A stretch of DNA of 64,000 nucleotides. It comes from Membranipora membranacea. Taxonomy: Eukaryota > Bryozoa > Gymnolaemata > Cheilostomatida > Membraniporidae. Below, piece after piece: positions 48,801 through 60,677 of the stretch (the first letter of the stretch is position 1; the number at the start of each line of letters is the position of its first letter). A program made the translations under genes and the position numbers. The stretch is from the NCBI GenBank assembly GCA_914767715.1, contig OU612067.1, positions 17,551,001-17,615,000 on the forward strand, written 5' to 3'. The notes under the pieces were generated by a model. It was not told the origin of the DNA and searched no databases. It saw only the letters and a list, made by a program, of their open reading frames with translations.

Positions 48801-51800
48801 TCATTAAGACTATGACCCTTCCTCCCTTCCTGCATTTTCTCTCAAAATGAAAAACTAATTTTAGAATGGCCACTGTCGCTATAAAATAATGTGATTTTGT
48901 CAAAAGTCAGATTTACCTGGTGTCATTACATTTACATTTGAAGGCAAACTTAATTTGTTAAGGTAATTGCCAGAAACAAATTGTGTGATTTATGATTGCT
49001 TTCATGACCTTGACTTGAATGTTTGCCAATTACTTTCCATGTGTTGACATATTTTACAGCTGTTTGACTCAAGAGAAGTTAAATCTAACCTGGAGATGTT
49101 CGAAGCGATATGTCAGCACATAACATACGCTACAAATGGAGGAATCTTAAGGTACGTTACCAACCACCGTATATTTCTCACCTTATTTGTCACCTGATGA
49201 TTCTTGGCTCTTAGCGTCAACTCTCTGTCATAATTCATGAACTTTTATATCCATCAGTTTCCATGACAAGAATCAGCAATAGTGCAGGGTTTTAGTTGAA
49301 GGGATAAAGTACTATAGGTCTTGGGGTCTGCTGGATTAGTTTTCACTTACATTGTTCGCTAAATAGATTACCAAGCAGTCGAGCAATGATGATTCACGCT
49401 GGCTTATAATTTTATTTTCTCTCTGGGAATGGAGGCGATAAAAACTTATCCGAAACTATGATTTCGGTAATGAGGTTGTTGAACATTTAAGGGATGTATC
49501 ACATTGAGCTATTTGTCGATTTGATTCCACATTGTTTTAGGCCGGCAATAACTATATTTCCTCCTGCTAAGGAAGACGGAAAACCGATGTGCCGTATATG
49601 GAACTCACAATACGTATTGTATGCAGGTTACAAACTAGAAGATAACTCCGTATTAGGAGATCCCGCTAACGTGACTATAACAGATATTTGCATTCAGTTA
49701 GGTGAGAATTACTATAGTAATAAAAATCAAACTGTACAGCGTTGATATATAATTCAAATTTATATTTATATTCATAATTATATATCGATGCCGTACAGCA
49801 TGACACACCGTAGCAAACTCAGGACAGTTGTTGTATGAAATAGCCATAAGCTGTTGTGGGTTTTTATTATTTATATTAGTTAGTTAGTTTGTTATTTTCA
49901 CTCATTGGTTATATCTTTTGCTCATCGGCAGGGAAATTTTCTAATGTGAGCATTGATCGGAGAAGCCCTCAACTCTCCATTTCTGCAAGACTGGTTTTAT
50001 GTCACAAAGAGGACAACTCTATTTTTTTCCCAGGTTGGAGGCCGGAGAATAAGCGATCACAGTTTGATGTACTTCCTCTTGTGTTACAGTACGGTAGTGA
50101 AGAGCCGTACTTCTACAGACTTCCTGAGGATCTGATTCTCAAGGTCAAGATAAGACACCCAGAGTAAGGCGATTCACTTACAAACTTTGGTGACCTGAGT
50201 TTTTGTATTTTTTTTGTTTTTTTAAACTTAATAATTATTATTAAGTCTATTTTTGTCATTTTGTTAACACAAATTTCTGTAAATTTTTTTATATCAATAT
50301 GTAATGTGTTATCATGATGATGATTTATGGGAAAAAATATGACACTATGGAGCAAAACAAGCTTGTTGGTATAAACCCTCACATGTAACAGCATTAACAC
50401 TCAATCTCACAGCAAACCAACCAACTATAAAACCTCATTTGCTTTTGCAGGTACCCTAAATTAGACTCCCTTGGATTGGAGTGGTATGCCGTACCAGCTG
50501 TCAGTGGCATGTCACTTGATTGTGGAGGAGTTGTGTACCCTGCCTGTGGATTTAACGGTTGGTACATGAGTACTGAGATAATGAGGGACCTGTGTGATAC
50601 TGGCCGATACAACAAACTCAAGGTCAGCAAAAATAGTGTGGCATCAAGACTATACTATTATCGTGTGTATCTCTGATATTTGAGTCCATTTAGTGTGAGT
50701 ACCTAACATGTACCCGCTACCTAATTAGTCAAACTGAACTCGGGTCGTCACACCAAATATGATGTGCTGGTACTCATGTGAAGTGAATTGATTCAGAATG
50801 ATATAAAATAGGGGTTAATGTGGGTTAAAATCGCAAGTGTTGTCTCCGTCCGAGGACTGAGAATTATCAGTGCCTTAAGGGCGCGGCCGCCATATTCGGC
50901 GCCAAGTTGCTCTCAGTTTGCAGGCAGGTCGGAGCACACCTGGGGCGTCATATGAGCCCAGTAGTCAGTAGACTGCAGCGGGATTCGAACCCAGGACCTC
51001 CAACGCTTGTGTGTTAAAGGGCAGGCGCTCTAACCAACTGAGCTACCTCCTACTCAGATATCTGAGATATACATGCCATAGGAGATCACGTGATCAGTGT
51101 GATTTGGCATACATCAGACAGGTGCATCATGATCAAATTCAGAAGCGGATTTTTTCATTGCATTTAAGATGTTTGGACAAAAATTTGACCATTTTTATTG
51201 CTAAAACAAACATTCAAGTGTCAAAACGGTTAATCAAGTTTGGATTTCTACTAGCCAGTAGCACAATTCGTGTTCTCCATTTGGCTGCTGAAGATATTGA
51301 TGGAATCCTCAACTATTCCCAATAATAATACCATGGTAAACCGTCGCCGGGGGTCCTTCAGGCGGGGGGCAAAATCTGGGGGGCTCAGACTAGGGAAACC
51401 CTTGCTCTGGTTTGCTGAGACATTGTGTCTGTCTCATATCTAGGGTCATACTATATTTATTATTTTTCTATATCAAGTATCCTATAACTTTACAAATAAT
51501 TTCAGGAAATTGCCGAGTGTTGTGGGTTGGACACAAACCAAAGTGCAGCATACTGGAAAGATCTAGCTAGTGTTATTCTCAACATAGCAATCATTCATAG
51601 CTTTGAGGTAATGTTTGTCAAAAATTTAGTAGTTTAATTTAAAAATTGCATTTCCTAAAATAAGTCAAATTCTCATTTTCATTGAACAAATAATCACTAC
51701 CATTACAATACCATTACAATACCATTACAATACCATTACAATACCATTACAATACCATTACAATACCATTACAATACCATTACAATACCATTACAATACC

Positions 51801-54800
51801 ATTACAATACCATTACAATACCATAACAATACCGTTACAATACCATTACAATACCATTACAATACCATTACAATACCATACATGATCAAGTCCATCCATT
51901 TCCCAACTTTCCCAAAATTTCTCAAATTATATTTCTCATCAATTATGAATTACCATCTTTGTGACTTCAGTTTTTTTTTCATTTGTTTTTGGGTATTCTC
52001 AACGGATGAGCATCATCCAAAACAGAGTTCGTATCGTATATGTAATATTTATACATTTCAATGGTGAAATGTCATCTCCAACTTTATTTCTAGGAAGATG
52101 GAGTAACCATAGCTGACCAACACTCTGCTGCCGATTCGTTTATGATCCACACGAGTCATGAATTCAAACATAGAGGTGGCTGCCCTGCTGACTGGGTGTG
52201 GATAAATCCTCCAATAGGAGGCTGCCTGACTCAAGTACATCATCAAGAGATGATAGACTATAAACTCAAACCATCTTATGACTATCAGGTACTTATAATA
52301 GTAAGGCTGACAGTAGCCGATGTGTTGGCTCTGATTGGTTGGTGGGGGAAAGCCACCAATCAGAGCCATCTAATAAGCTTGCTGACACTGCAATGAGAAA
52401 GTTACAAGAAGATGATGGCTTTTACCGTGAACGTAAAAAGGTAAAATAAATTCATATGTTTTTATGCGTTATTCATTTTTAAGTATTCTAAGTTCATCCA
52501 CACTTAATCAGAGGCATTAGTTTGACATTATGTGTTTATATTGCAGGCTCCGGCATGGAAAGGCTGGAAGGGAACTGGGAAGAAAGCAAAACGGAAAATA
52601 ACATTCAAAAATGTAGCTAGGTAAAATTGTGTAAAAACATGTACTATCATTACCATTAATGTTAGCATATATGCTGCAGATCTTTTGGTCAGATTCTTAG
52701 GTCAGATTTTTCACACAGATTATTTGCTTTTTGTGAAGATGGCTGCTTTGGTGACAAGATTTCTCATAAAAGAAAAATCTGACTTAATAATCTGACAGCA
52801 AAAATCTGTCCGAAATATCTTAAAGCTGCTCCTATCAGTTTTATGCATTGCAGGCATATTATAAAAGCAAACAGTATGTAAACTTTAAAAACTAGCAAAC
52901 ACAAAAAAAAATTTTGCATTTCAGTAATAGAAGCAGCCAAAAATATTTTCTTTCTTTCTGTTTCTTTAAGATCTGTGAAGATTCTGGCGAAGTTTATGAA
53001 CAAAGCGATGAGTAAGAGAATCGGCTGTACGATCCTGTACGCCTCCGAGACAGGTACAGCGGAGGCCTACGCTTATGAGCTGCAGGAAATCTTCAATCAA
53101 GCTTTCAACGCCAAGGTGGGGGATTCTCATTCGTGCCCTAATTGTAATCGGATAAAAATCAGCTTACCCCTTTACTCAATTTACTCGAATTGAGCAAGTG
53201 GACAGCAATCCCTAACCTATACTGTAGATTTATGCTTTTGCAATAAATATGTGTATTTCTGAATAAGAGAACAGGTACTAAGGGGACTGTTCCCTTTCAA
53301 AAAAGGTTTATCTGATTAGATCAGACCAGGCCCTACCATTATTTTGACATGATCAGGTTAAGAGTTTTTCAGCAGCTGAAAGTTCAAGTCTAATACTGCT
53401 TTTTTTGTTCTGTAGGTGTTACAGCACTGGTAGTATCCAGAGACATGTTCAATGACCACCTTGATACCACGCTAATTTGACTGCTATAATACTGTGATAC
53501 AAAAAATTCCTTCAGTCTAACCAAATATTTCAGGTCTACTGTATGAAGGACTATGACTACACAGCTATCATGTATGAATCTATGATTATAATAGTTGCTG
53601 CCACCACAGGGAATGGTGAACCACCACAAAATGGGAAGTTTTTTGTAGAGATCACTGACGCGTTTATTTCCGAGAGGAGCCAAAACAAATCAACCAGCAG
53701 ATTAGTAAGACAGGATACTTTCAATAACCACGCCGGAGTTATGTGAGTGTTGAGTGAGATATCGTTGTCCTTCTGTTGTGTTCTGTATTGGCATTCATAA
53801 ACAATACAATAATGCTATAGCCTACCTGGAATTGGCGTTGTGTGAGGTCATCCCTGTCCAATGCAGGTTTCTATAATCAGTTATCAATCTCTGGTGACAG
53901 ATTTCACAACAACGTGTAGCTCCATTTGATGGTTTTGCTTTTTTCTGCTTCAAGTGGGGGCAATTCCTCGATATGGAAATTAATATTTTAGTGATTAGCC
54001 TAACGCTATAGGGCAAATGTGATGTTTGGACTATTTTTATCAGTTGCCTAGTTTCAAAAGCTTTTAACATTTTCCATGATATCTCCGTTTCATGCCTATT
54101 TCTTCAGGCAGGACAATTCATGCTATAAAACTGTTTGATGTTGACTTTTCAGGTATTCTGTATTCGGATTAGGATCGAATGTATATCCTCATTTCTGTGC
54201 ATTTGCTCAAAAAGCGAATAAAGCTATGGGGGATCTCGGATGTCAGCAGATCATACCTATAGAGTTGGGTGATGCAGCCAGGAATCAAGAAGCAGATTTC
54301 AGGTATAGTTGGACTGAGTTTATCGGTGCTGAATTGATGGACACCTGCAATAGAAACCATTGTTCCTAACCGTTGTGAACTAAAGCGCTTTGCACATCTT
54401 GATAACAGTTGAATTTGGCTCTCCTTTATTTAGCCATAGTTTCCACCCATAGGATTTAAAGTATGTACTATGATCACTGGTACCATGCAGAGCTTGAAAT
54501 ATTTGAATCTCCATAAATGACGCTTGGATGTAAATATTTATTATTTATTAATAATTCAGAAGCAACCAAAACGCTCCGCAAACTGTTGGATAATGAAATG
54601 GCCTGATTTTAATTTCAGATCATGGAGTAGGAAAGTGTTTTTGCAGGCTTGTAAAGTGTTTTGCATGAATAGTGCAGACTGGAGTACTCTCCAATCTCTG
54701 TCAGAACCTGGTGTAGATGAACTAATCGAACAAAACAAAATAGTCATCGCTCCTGGGACTGAAGACCAAAGTATATCTGTAAAACTCTCCGAGCTCCACA

Positions 54801-57800
54801 AGCAAGATGTGATGGACTTTAATACTGAAGCAGTATCTACTCTCTCAGGCAAAGGAGCCAGGTAAGTGAGTCAATGTTTATAAAAGTGCTCAAGCGTTGC
54901 CCCCGTTGGTGGTTGAAGCATCTCATCATCGAATCACATTCTCAACAAATAAAGGATGAAAAACCAGTTCAGATCAAAACTTTTTGCACTTCAAAACCTG
55001 TTTTCACACTTTTTGGCTTCGGGCTTCCTACAATAAAGACAGTGGTTGGTGATAGTTTATGGTATTTCTGGTAGCTCAAGACGTATCAATGACCAAGGTT
55101 TTGCTGTCAGACTATACTTTACAAGAAAGCCAATGCTATATGGCTCAGACATGTAAGAGAACTCATTGATAGCTCTGTATAAACATGTTAGCTTTGTTCA
55201 CTTGTAGCAAGGAGTACATTCTAGTCAAACTGCGAGCACAATCTGGTTCGATAGCCTATAATCCTGGTGACCATATAGCTGTATACCCAGAGAACCCAAG
55301 CTCAGATGTAGATCTAATTTGCATGAGAGCCGAGTTACCAGAGGGCATCAATGGTGACAAGACAATATGTCACTCCTCCTTACAAGGTAACCTTTTTGTG
55401 CTGCACAAAGTACAGACAGTTATTATGTTAACAATAAAAGTGTGAAATTCTTAGTTCCACAGTTTTGCTTTCACCTAAGACTTGTAGACTGATAACCACA
55501 ATGCCTTGCTAATTTTGATTGATCTTAGCCAATGCTTATCATTCTCAGGTAATAATTGAGGGTGATAAAAGTCTATCACGAGGTGTAGAAAATAATTCAT
55601 GTAAAAGTTTTAAAAAATTTTCAGGGAAAGAGTGGAAGTTGTCTGGGAAAATACCAGAAGCTAGTCTCCGATCTTTGCTCTCTCATTATCTCGATATCAC
55701 ATCTCCTCCATCACAACAGTTCCTCAAGCATCTGGCAAATCTGCCAGATCAAGAAAGAATAGAAGAGTTGATATCTATGGGAGAGGTGAGCAAGACTTCT
55801 GGTCATCCATAATAAAATGAAGAATTAAATATGATATTAATGTGAGCTCTGAGGTTATTTGTTTATTCGAGGAGATCTGATGCAATGTCATGAAAGATAT
55901 TATTCTACCAAATGCAAAATAAGCAACAGTCAATTGCCTACGTGGCAACAGCTAGATTTGTATGGGCAACAGGCGGTGGATTCTCATACCTGAAATATCT
56001 TGTGACAAAATTTCTAAGCGGCAACTCTGAGGTTTCCCACAACACAGTTACGATATATAATCAAGTTTGCAAACATTGTGATCCTGTTTCTTTTGCCAGC
56101 TGTGGATACAGGACACGGTTACCGGGTGAATATTTTACCTGAAAAAATTTAGGGATTCTACATTTACCATCCAAGAATGTGAAACATTGATTTACCCCTC
56201 ATGTGAAAATTGGCCAAGTTCCGTTGTACGAGGGGTCACATCAGTCATGACATTAATCACAACGCATTTAATGGCAGTTGTGAAATGCCTGGATTTGTCA
56301 TGATTACTTTTCACTGCCATGAAAAATATTGTTGGCATGTATAGTATGACGTAATAGCCCTTTTCTAATGCATTGCCTAAATGTCGACATTGCCATTGTA
56401 GAACAATGATGAATACGAGGCGAGAGTAATTAATCAGCACCTGACGTTATGTGACATCCTACAATATTATCCCTCTCTGAAGCTGCCAGCTGTCTTACTA
56501 CTAACTCAGCTTCACCACATCAAACCCAGATATTACTCTATCAGTTCCTCGCCGCTCACCTATCCAACACAAGTCCATATTACTGCTACTGTGGTCAATT
56601 ACACCACTAAGTTAGATGGTAAGTTTTGTAATGACTATACTATGCTCAGCTGCCATTTAATTTGTTTTTGTTGCGTAAAGATTTTAGCAGAAAATTAAAC
56701 ACCAATAATTTACTCAAAATGACGAACCTTGCTAGATCAAATATGGCCCTGCATTCGGATTTGCTTCGACCCACTGATTACGCTGCGCGCGGCCAGTGAA
56801 AGGGGAGCCACAGGAGAAAACCGGGCTAAACCGTATAAATCCGGGCAAAACCGTATAAAACCAGGCAAAACCGGGCAAACCGGAAAAATTGAACAAAACC
56901 GGGTAAAACCGGGTAAAACCGGATAAAACCGGATAAAACCGGGTAAAACCGGATAAAACCGGATAAAACCGGATAAAACTGGATAAAACCGGAAAAACTT
57001 GATAAAACCAAATAAAGCCATAAAACTGGGCAAAGCTGGGTAACTCGGCCTAGGAGCTTGCCGGTCGGCGCTAAGTCATCAGTTATGCGACATGAGCACA
57101 GGCAGGTGATACACTCTCCGGAGGTGGCCTTATTCATTAAGAGAATATTGGTTTCCGGTGCCCCTTATATCTTGAGGATAAAAAAAACTTACATTTGGTA
57201 CATTTGGTAATGCAGGTGCAATATTTATACTACAGATGGTGGAAGAGAGCATGAAGGTCTATGTACTAATTGGATGAAGAATTTGAAGACTGGGCAAACT
57301 GTCAGAGCTTATCTGAAAAAGTAAGTTATGATGACGTAGGTGATGTGTTTACCCTTCAATGAAGTGCTATATGCTATGACGCTGATTTAGATGTGTCTGT
57401 TTATCAAGTGGTCCCACTATTCAAAAGAAGCATTGCCAAAACAATGGGTACATTTTGAAGGATCTTAATGCCTCACTGATTGATCTACTGTAGTTTGTGT
57501 AACAAGCTTAGACGATCAGACCCTAGAATCAGTGTTCACTCACCGATGCTTCCAGATTTTACTCCCTATCTTGACCTTTTCAGAGCACCTGATTTTCATC
57601 TCCCATTGAAAGCTTCCACCCCTGTGATACTGATTGGACCAGGAAGTGGAATAGCACCATTTAGAAGCTTCTGGCAGCATAAGGCTGCCGAATACAAGGG
57701 GAAAGGTGAGGCATTATTAATAATTTCAGGCCATTTCAGTTTTATCCAGTCCCCTTGGCAACCATACTGAACCTGCAAGAAACATGTGGTGCGTACGATA

Positions 57801-59271
57801 TTGAGTTTTCGAGATTTGATAATCAATTTCTATAAACCACAGCCATGGTGAGATTTCCTCGACAGAATAAATGTCTTCTTCCAACCTTAACATCATATTT
57901 CTTTAGTAGCAAAAATTCATTTGCATGATGACGTAAAAAGTTGACAGGGGAACAAGCACCCTGATTTCCTTTTTTGTCAGTATATAAAGTGCCCAATTGT
58001 CCACTATCAATTTTATTCTCCCTACAAAATGAGCAAGAAAAAAAATTGGCAACTCAGTTCATCTATGAATAGTAATCTTAACATATATAATCATAGGATT
58101 TGTCACATCCGTCGTTTTTGCCTGAGTCGCATCATTGTGATTTTTTCCGCACTCGCCTGCTTTAGGTCTTATTCCTAAGAAGGTAGGTCAGATACACCTC
58201 TTCTTTGGATGTCAGACTCCACTAGAGCAGATACACAGAGCAGAGATCAAGGATATGTGTAATCAAGGTATAATCAGCGGCTACCATGTGGCATTTTCCA
58301 GGCAACCCGGTCAGCCAAAGGTAAGCTCAGATTGTAATACGAATATAAAATGTGTTTTTCAGTGCGGTATAAATGTTTTAAGACTACCATTAAACAGTAC
58401 AATCACCCTAACTAAATAAGAACCTGTATTAACAGTGTTACATGTATGCAGAGAGGTCTGGAGTCAAAAATAGGATGGTTTATCAGAGGTTAAATTAAGA
58501 ATAATTCCGCAACATGGTTTTCCTTAATTTATTGCATCAGCGGACAAAAATTCAGTAGCAATCTTGTTATAACTTGTTAGCGACATGTACAAGATGACCT
58601 TGATCGACACAGGCAGCAGATATCTCATCTCATTAATGAGCAAAATGGGCATATCTATGTCTGTGGTGATGCCAGAATGGCAGAAGATGTGACAATTTTA
58701 TTGGATGAAATTCTTGCTGTGAAGAAGCCGAACGGTGTGAAAATGAATGGATACGGTGCAAAATCTGGCATGATCAATGGTATAATAAAGAAGACTGATG
58801 ATGTAGATCTGAATGATAATCAGAATGGAGATGTTCACACTCTTAGAAGCCCAGCAGGGCTACTGAAGGTATTAGAATTATTCACCAAAGTATCGTATGT
58901 TATCATACATAGGCCTACTAATTGTGTGAGATAAAAGGGAAAAGACCGTAATCCCAAGATTTATGAAAAAAATCCACCTTGCATTATTTTCCTTCACACT
59001 CCTCCCCCATTGTCCCAAATCCACAGGACAGATTGCATGGTAGTTGCTTCCAGCGGCAAAAAATATTCTTGTCCAAAAATGTTTGTTCGTGGAACAATTT
59101 TGTTATAGACATTTATTCCTTGTTTTGTTGTCTCCTGTCTGTCATTCATGTAACAGCGGCAGTCCATGAACGTCCAATATAAACACTACACCAAATAACC
59201 AGTTTGTTTTTGTCTAGGAGGAAGGGAGATATCATGAAGATATATACGGCGTAACAGGTGCTAATAAGTGA
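39859..59271 (+). CDS. NOS: Nitric oxide synthase, copy B (NOS-B), intact, 25 coding exons
   Basis: Exons: 39859-39918, 40489-40560, 42260-42418, 43223-43272, 45599-45739, 45951-46113, 49060-49151, 49541-49701, 50034-50163, 50451-50622, 51506-51607, 52094-52288, 52547-52620, 52971-53115, 53534-53742, 54153-54302, 54619-54861, 55208-55386, 55529-55785, 56402-56618, 57236-57320, 57584-57705, 58166-58320, 58581-58868, 59218-59271. The lengths sum to a multiple of three, about 1,224 aa, close to vertebrate eNOS and iNOS. All frames are open. The first exon (MANNTN...) is inferred: an ATG in good context, phase-0 donor, and TATA-like box upstream; an ATG at 40444 merging with exon 2 is the alternative. 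The donors at 43272 and the acceptor at 57236 were chosen to keep phase and NOS alignment. The enzyme should be a homodimer needing heme, tetrahydrobiopterin, FMN, FAD and calmodulin. No N-terminal PDZ domain is visible. Confidence 0.9.
41441..41698 (-). mobile_element. U2-headed SINE, orthologous insertion in copy B
   Basis: Same insertion as in copy A, with the same flanking 15-bp repeats at 41441-41455 and 41684-41698. A 9-base duplication (CCAATAGGC type) lies inside the U2-like head. Presence in both copies means the insertion is older than the duplication. Confidence 0.65.
41702..42086. mobile_element. 377-bp MITE with 17-bp TIRs and TTAA target duplication, copy B only
   Basis: The element 41706-42082 begins AGGGCAACCAAGGTTTC and ends with the exact reverse complement. 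It is flanked by TTAA on both sides. Copy A has a single TTAA at the empty site (AGTTTAAGAGC near 4651). TTAA duplication is typical of piggyBac-type elements; the superfamily call is inference, since no transposase is present. Confidence 0.8.
42090..42207. repeat. Fold-back element, copy B
   Basis: Orthologue of the copy A fold-back. The right arm has two substitutions relative to the left, so the hairpin is no longer perfect here. Confidence 0.7.
45200..45425 (+). repeat. CACCA-rich repeat plus expanded AACGCGCCGT decamer, copy B
   Basis: Orthologue of the copy A tract. The decamer array (45341-45420) has about seven to eight units compared with about three in copy A, so it changed length after the copies separated. 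Confidence 0.8.
46969..47014 (+). repeat. Source segment of a 46-bp templated duplication (copy B)
   Basis: This 46-base sequence recurs exactly at 48603-48648 of the same intron. Copy A has the orthologue of this source (with CAACC for CGACC) but not the second copy. Confidence 0.85.
47142..47629 (+). mobile_element. tRNA-derived SINE insertion, copy B only
   Basis: A block of about 485 bases absent from copy A (empty site near 11,020-11,040). It has box A TGGCGCAATCGG and box B GGGTTCGAGCCCC at 47490-47570, then a tail ending CCTCTCCTGT. A second copy of the box B-to-tail part (47142-47216) forms the left end. The acceptor stem does not close, so it is a SINE, not a tRNA gene. Confidence 0.65.
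48603..48648 (+). repeat. Inserted copy of a 46-bp segment from 1.6 kb upstream (copy B)
   Basis: It interrupts a block that in copy A reads CAGGTCCACCATCTAGGTGA. It is followed by short reiterations of GACCTAGGTGA and GATAACTTTT, the signature of template-switching repair. It carries the copy B-specific CGACC, so the event happened in the copy B lineage. Confidence 0.85.
50807..51058 (-). mobile_element. tRNA-derived SINE, copy B only, - strand
   Basis: On the - strand: box A TAGCTCAGTTGGTTAGAGCG, box B GGGTTCGAATCCC, then a body containing the reverse of GCAGGCAGGTCGGAGCACACC, also found at 2160-2205 and 3100-3145. Copy A lacks it (empty site near 14,305). It sits in the intron after exon 50451-50622. 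The head resembles a complete tRNA except for the unpaired acceptor stem. A target duplication could not be defined. Confidence 0.75.
51697..51882 (+). repeat. 11-bp minisatellite (CCATTACAATA), copy B, ~17 units
   Basis: Same array at the same intron position as in copy A, about five units shorter. Confidence 0.9.
52547..53115 (+). other. NOS-B calmodulin-binding helix and start of FMN domain
   Basis: Exons 52547-52620 and 52971-53115 encode a basic stretch ([20 protein letters not shown]) followed by NKAMSKR and then ILYASETG, the FMN phosphate loop. The alternation of bulky hydrophobic and Lys/Arg residues just before the FMN domain is the standard place and pattern for the NOS calmodulin helix (residues about 515-541). 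Copy A has the same protein sequence at 15832-15905 and 16276-16420. Confidence 0.85.
53534..59271 (+). other. NOS-B reductase exons (FMN, FAD and NADPH modules)
   Basis: The FMN module continues with GNGEPPQNG and [19 protein letters not shown]. Between the NG and FGLGS landmarks there are about 18 more residues than in iNOS and about 27 fewer than in eNOS, so the autoinhibitory loop is short. FAD/NADPH landmarks are [53 protein letters not shown] and the terminal RYHEDIYGV. The penultimate region carries about 28 extra polar residues before RYHED compared with human eNOS. The tail after YGV is only five residues, unlike the longer regulatory tails of eNOS and nNOS. Confidence 0.85.
56820..57020 (+). 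repeat. 10-bp minisatellite (GGATAAAACC), copy B
   Basis: Orthologue of the copy A array, similar length but with a different order of unit variants, as expected from ongoing unit exchange. Confidence 0.85.
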
Positions 59272-60496
59272 GCCTATCAACTCCAGGTTTGAAGTTGGGT
59301 TATCTCGAAATATAATACCAAGCAAAGTTGGTGTTTGCTGTCAACTTTTAACAGCTTGATAATTACTTTCCTCAACAGACAATAACCTATTTATATTTGA
59401 GTTTTACGTTATCTTCATGTCACATAACATTCATTTGTTACATCATGTCAGTTATATTTACTGTTACATCATCTGTGTATCATTATCCATAACTGTTATG
59501 GCCCTCATGAAAACCTTCTTCTTAATATATAAAAGAGCTTTTATAGCTTTTCACAGTTATGTAAGTACAATCTCTCAAAGACATCGTTATACGATATAGT
59601 GATTCGTTATCTCATAGTAGTCTGGTCGTTTGGTTACAGCTTTTTTTATGTTTTATTTGGATTACAACTGAGGAATATCGCATACCTTTTCATTGTGCTA
59701 TAATGGAGAAATAATAATATATGAAAGAAACTAATAAAATAAAAAAACATCATAAATATAACTTTAGGAATCTGTTGTTCGGCCACATCACAAAATTTAA
59801 TATGAATTTGACTTAGGTTAATCAGCTTTTTGTAGATTGATTTATTCATAAAATAACTCACAACCTGCTTCTCATATAGAGGGGGAGACAACCATAACTA
59901 TGATTTCATAAGTGTCCAAGCGTTTGTGTGCTGTCGGTAAGTCCAAACAATCAAGGAGCAATTCTAAGCATACATATGATTTACAAAGTCATTCAGGGTA
60001 AAAGTCTGCAGCTTTTCATACATAAAAAGAAAACATTTTTCTCATAGGATATGGCTGCTAATAATTTTCTTCTCAGTTTACTGCGTAAGCTATGAACAAA
60101 TGTCATTTAAAAATATTCTATCAAAATAAACAATAGCACTCGGTTATTTGGACAAGTGGCAGCTCAACCAAACTCCGCAGTTTCATGCCAAAGACAAGCT
60201 GCCAAGCTCTCTTCGATCACCTCAGTCTGCAACATCATATCAAAGCCTAAATGCGCAGCGATATCCGATTCAAATATTCAAATAATTTTTTTCTGCCCAA
60301 ATTACTCAAAAATTAGAAAGAATACTCCCAAAATAGATACATATCAAACCCTTAGAACACAACTTTGCATTCAGGTGACGAATCTGGCTGATTTTCTAAA
60401 AATGCCTGACAGATTTACTACTAATATATGCTAAATCAAATTTGTCCTGAGCCTCTGAATACTATGGGTGCCATAGATCGCCTGTACTCTGACTAA

Positions 60497-60502
60497 TTTA
60501 TT
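60497..60502 (-). terminator. Poly(A) signal candidate, TRIM copy B
   Basis: AATAAA on the - strand about 176 bases past the TRIM-B stop codon, matching the one after TRIM-A. Confidence 0.4.
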
Positions 60503-60677
60503 CCATCATCCATCTCAGTCCCCCTCATAAGACAAGACAAAACAAAGCTTGGTTGTAATGTTGAATACTGGTTTAATCACATATCCTGCTGTCGACCGGC
60601 AGCACAGACTCGCATGATGACACAATCTGTGCCGTGTAGACTTGTTATTTCCAATTTCCTATCTCTGGGTGGTAATT

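Larger units (their letters stand above)
42260..52620 (+). other. NOS-B oxygenase-domain exons (heme, zinc, biopterin and arginine sites)
   Basis: Residue numbers follow my 25-exon model. The zinc pair of the dimer interface is Cys116/Cys121 ([11 protein letters not shown]). The heme-ligand Cys is 205 in [10 protein letters not shown]; the usual Ala-Pro before Arg-Cys is Ser-Ser. The substrate motif is [10 protein letters not shown] (Trp380, Glu385), but the following stretch is TEIMRD, one residue shorter than the TEIGxR of vertebrate and fly NOS. The biopterin region reads GGCPADWVW, then LTQVHHQEM with His483 where mouse iNOS has Phe470. These features are shared with copy A, so they predate the duplication. 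Known NOS family assignments underlie the residue roles; the functional effect is inference. Confidence 0.85.

Noticed and set aside
50976-51052. Functional tRNA gene on the - strand
   Set aside because: The D and T arms are tRNA-like, but the acceptor stem fails and a SINE body follows. It is absent from copy A.
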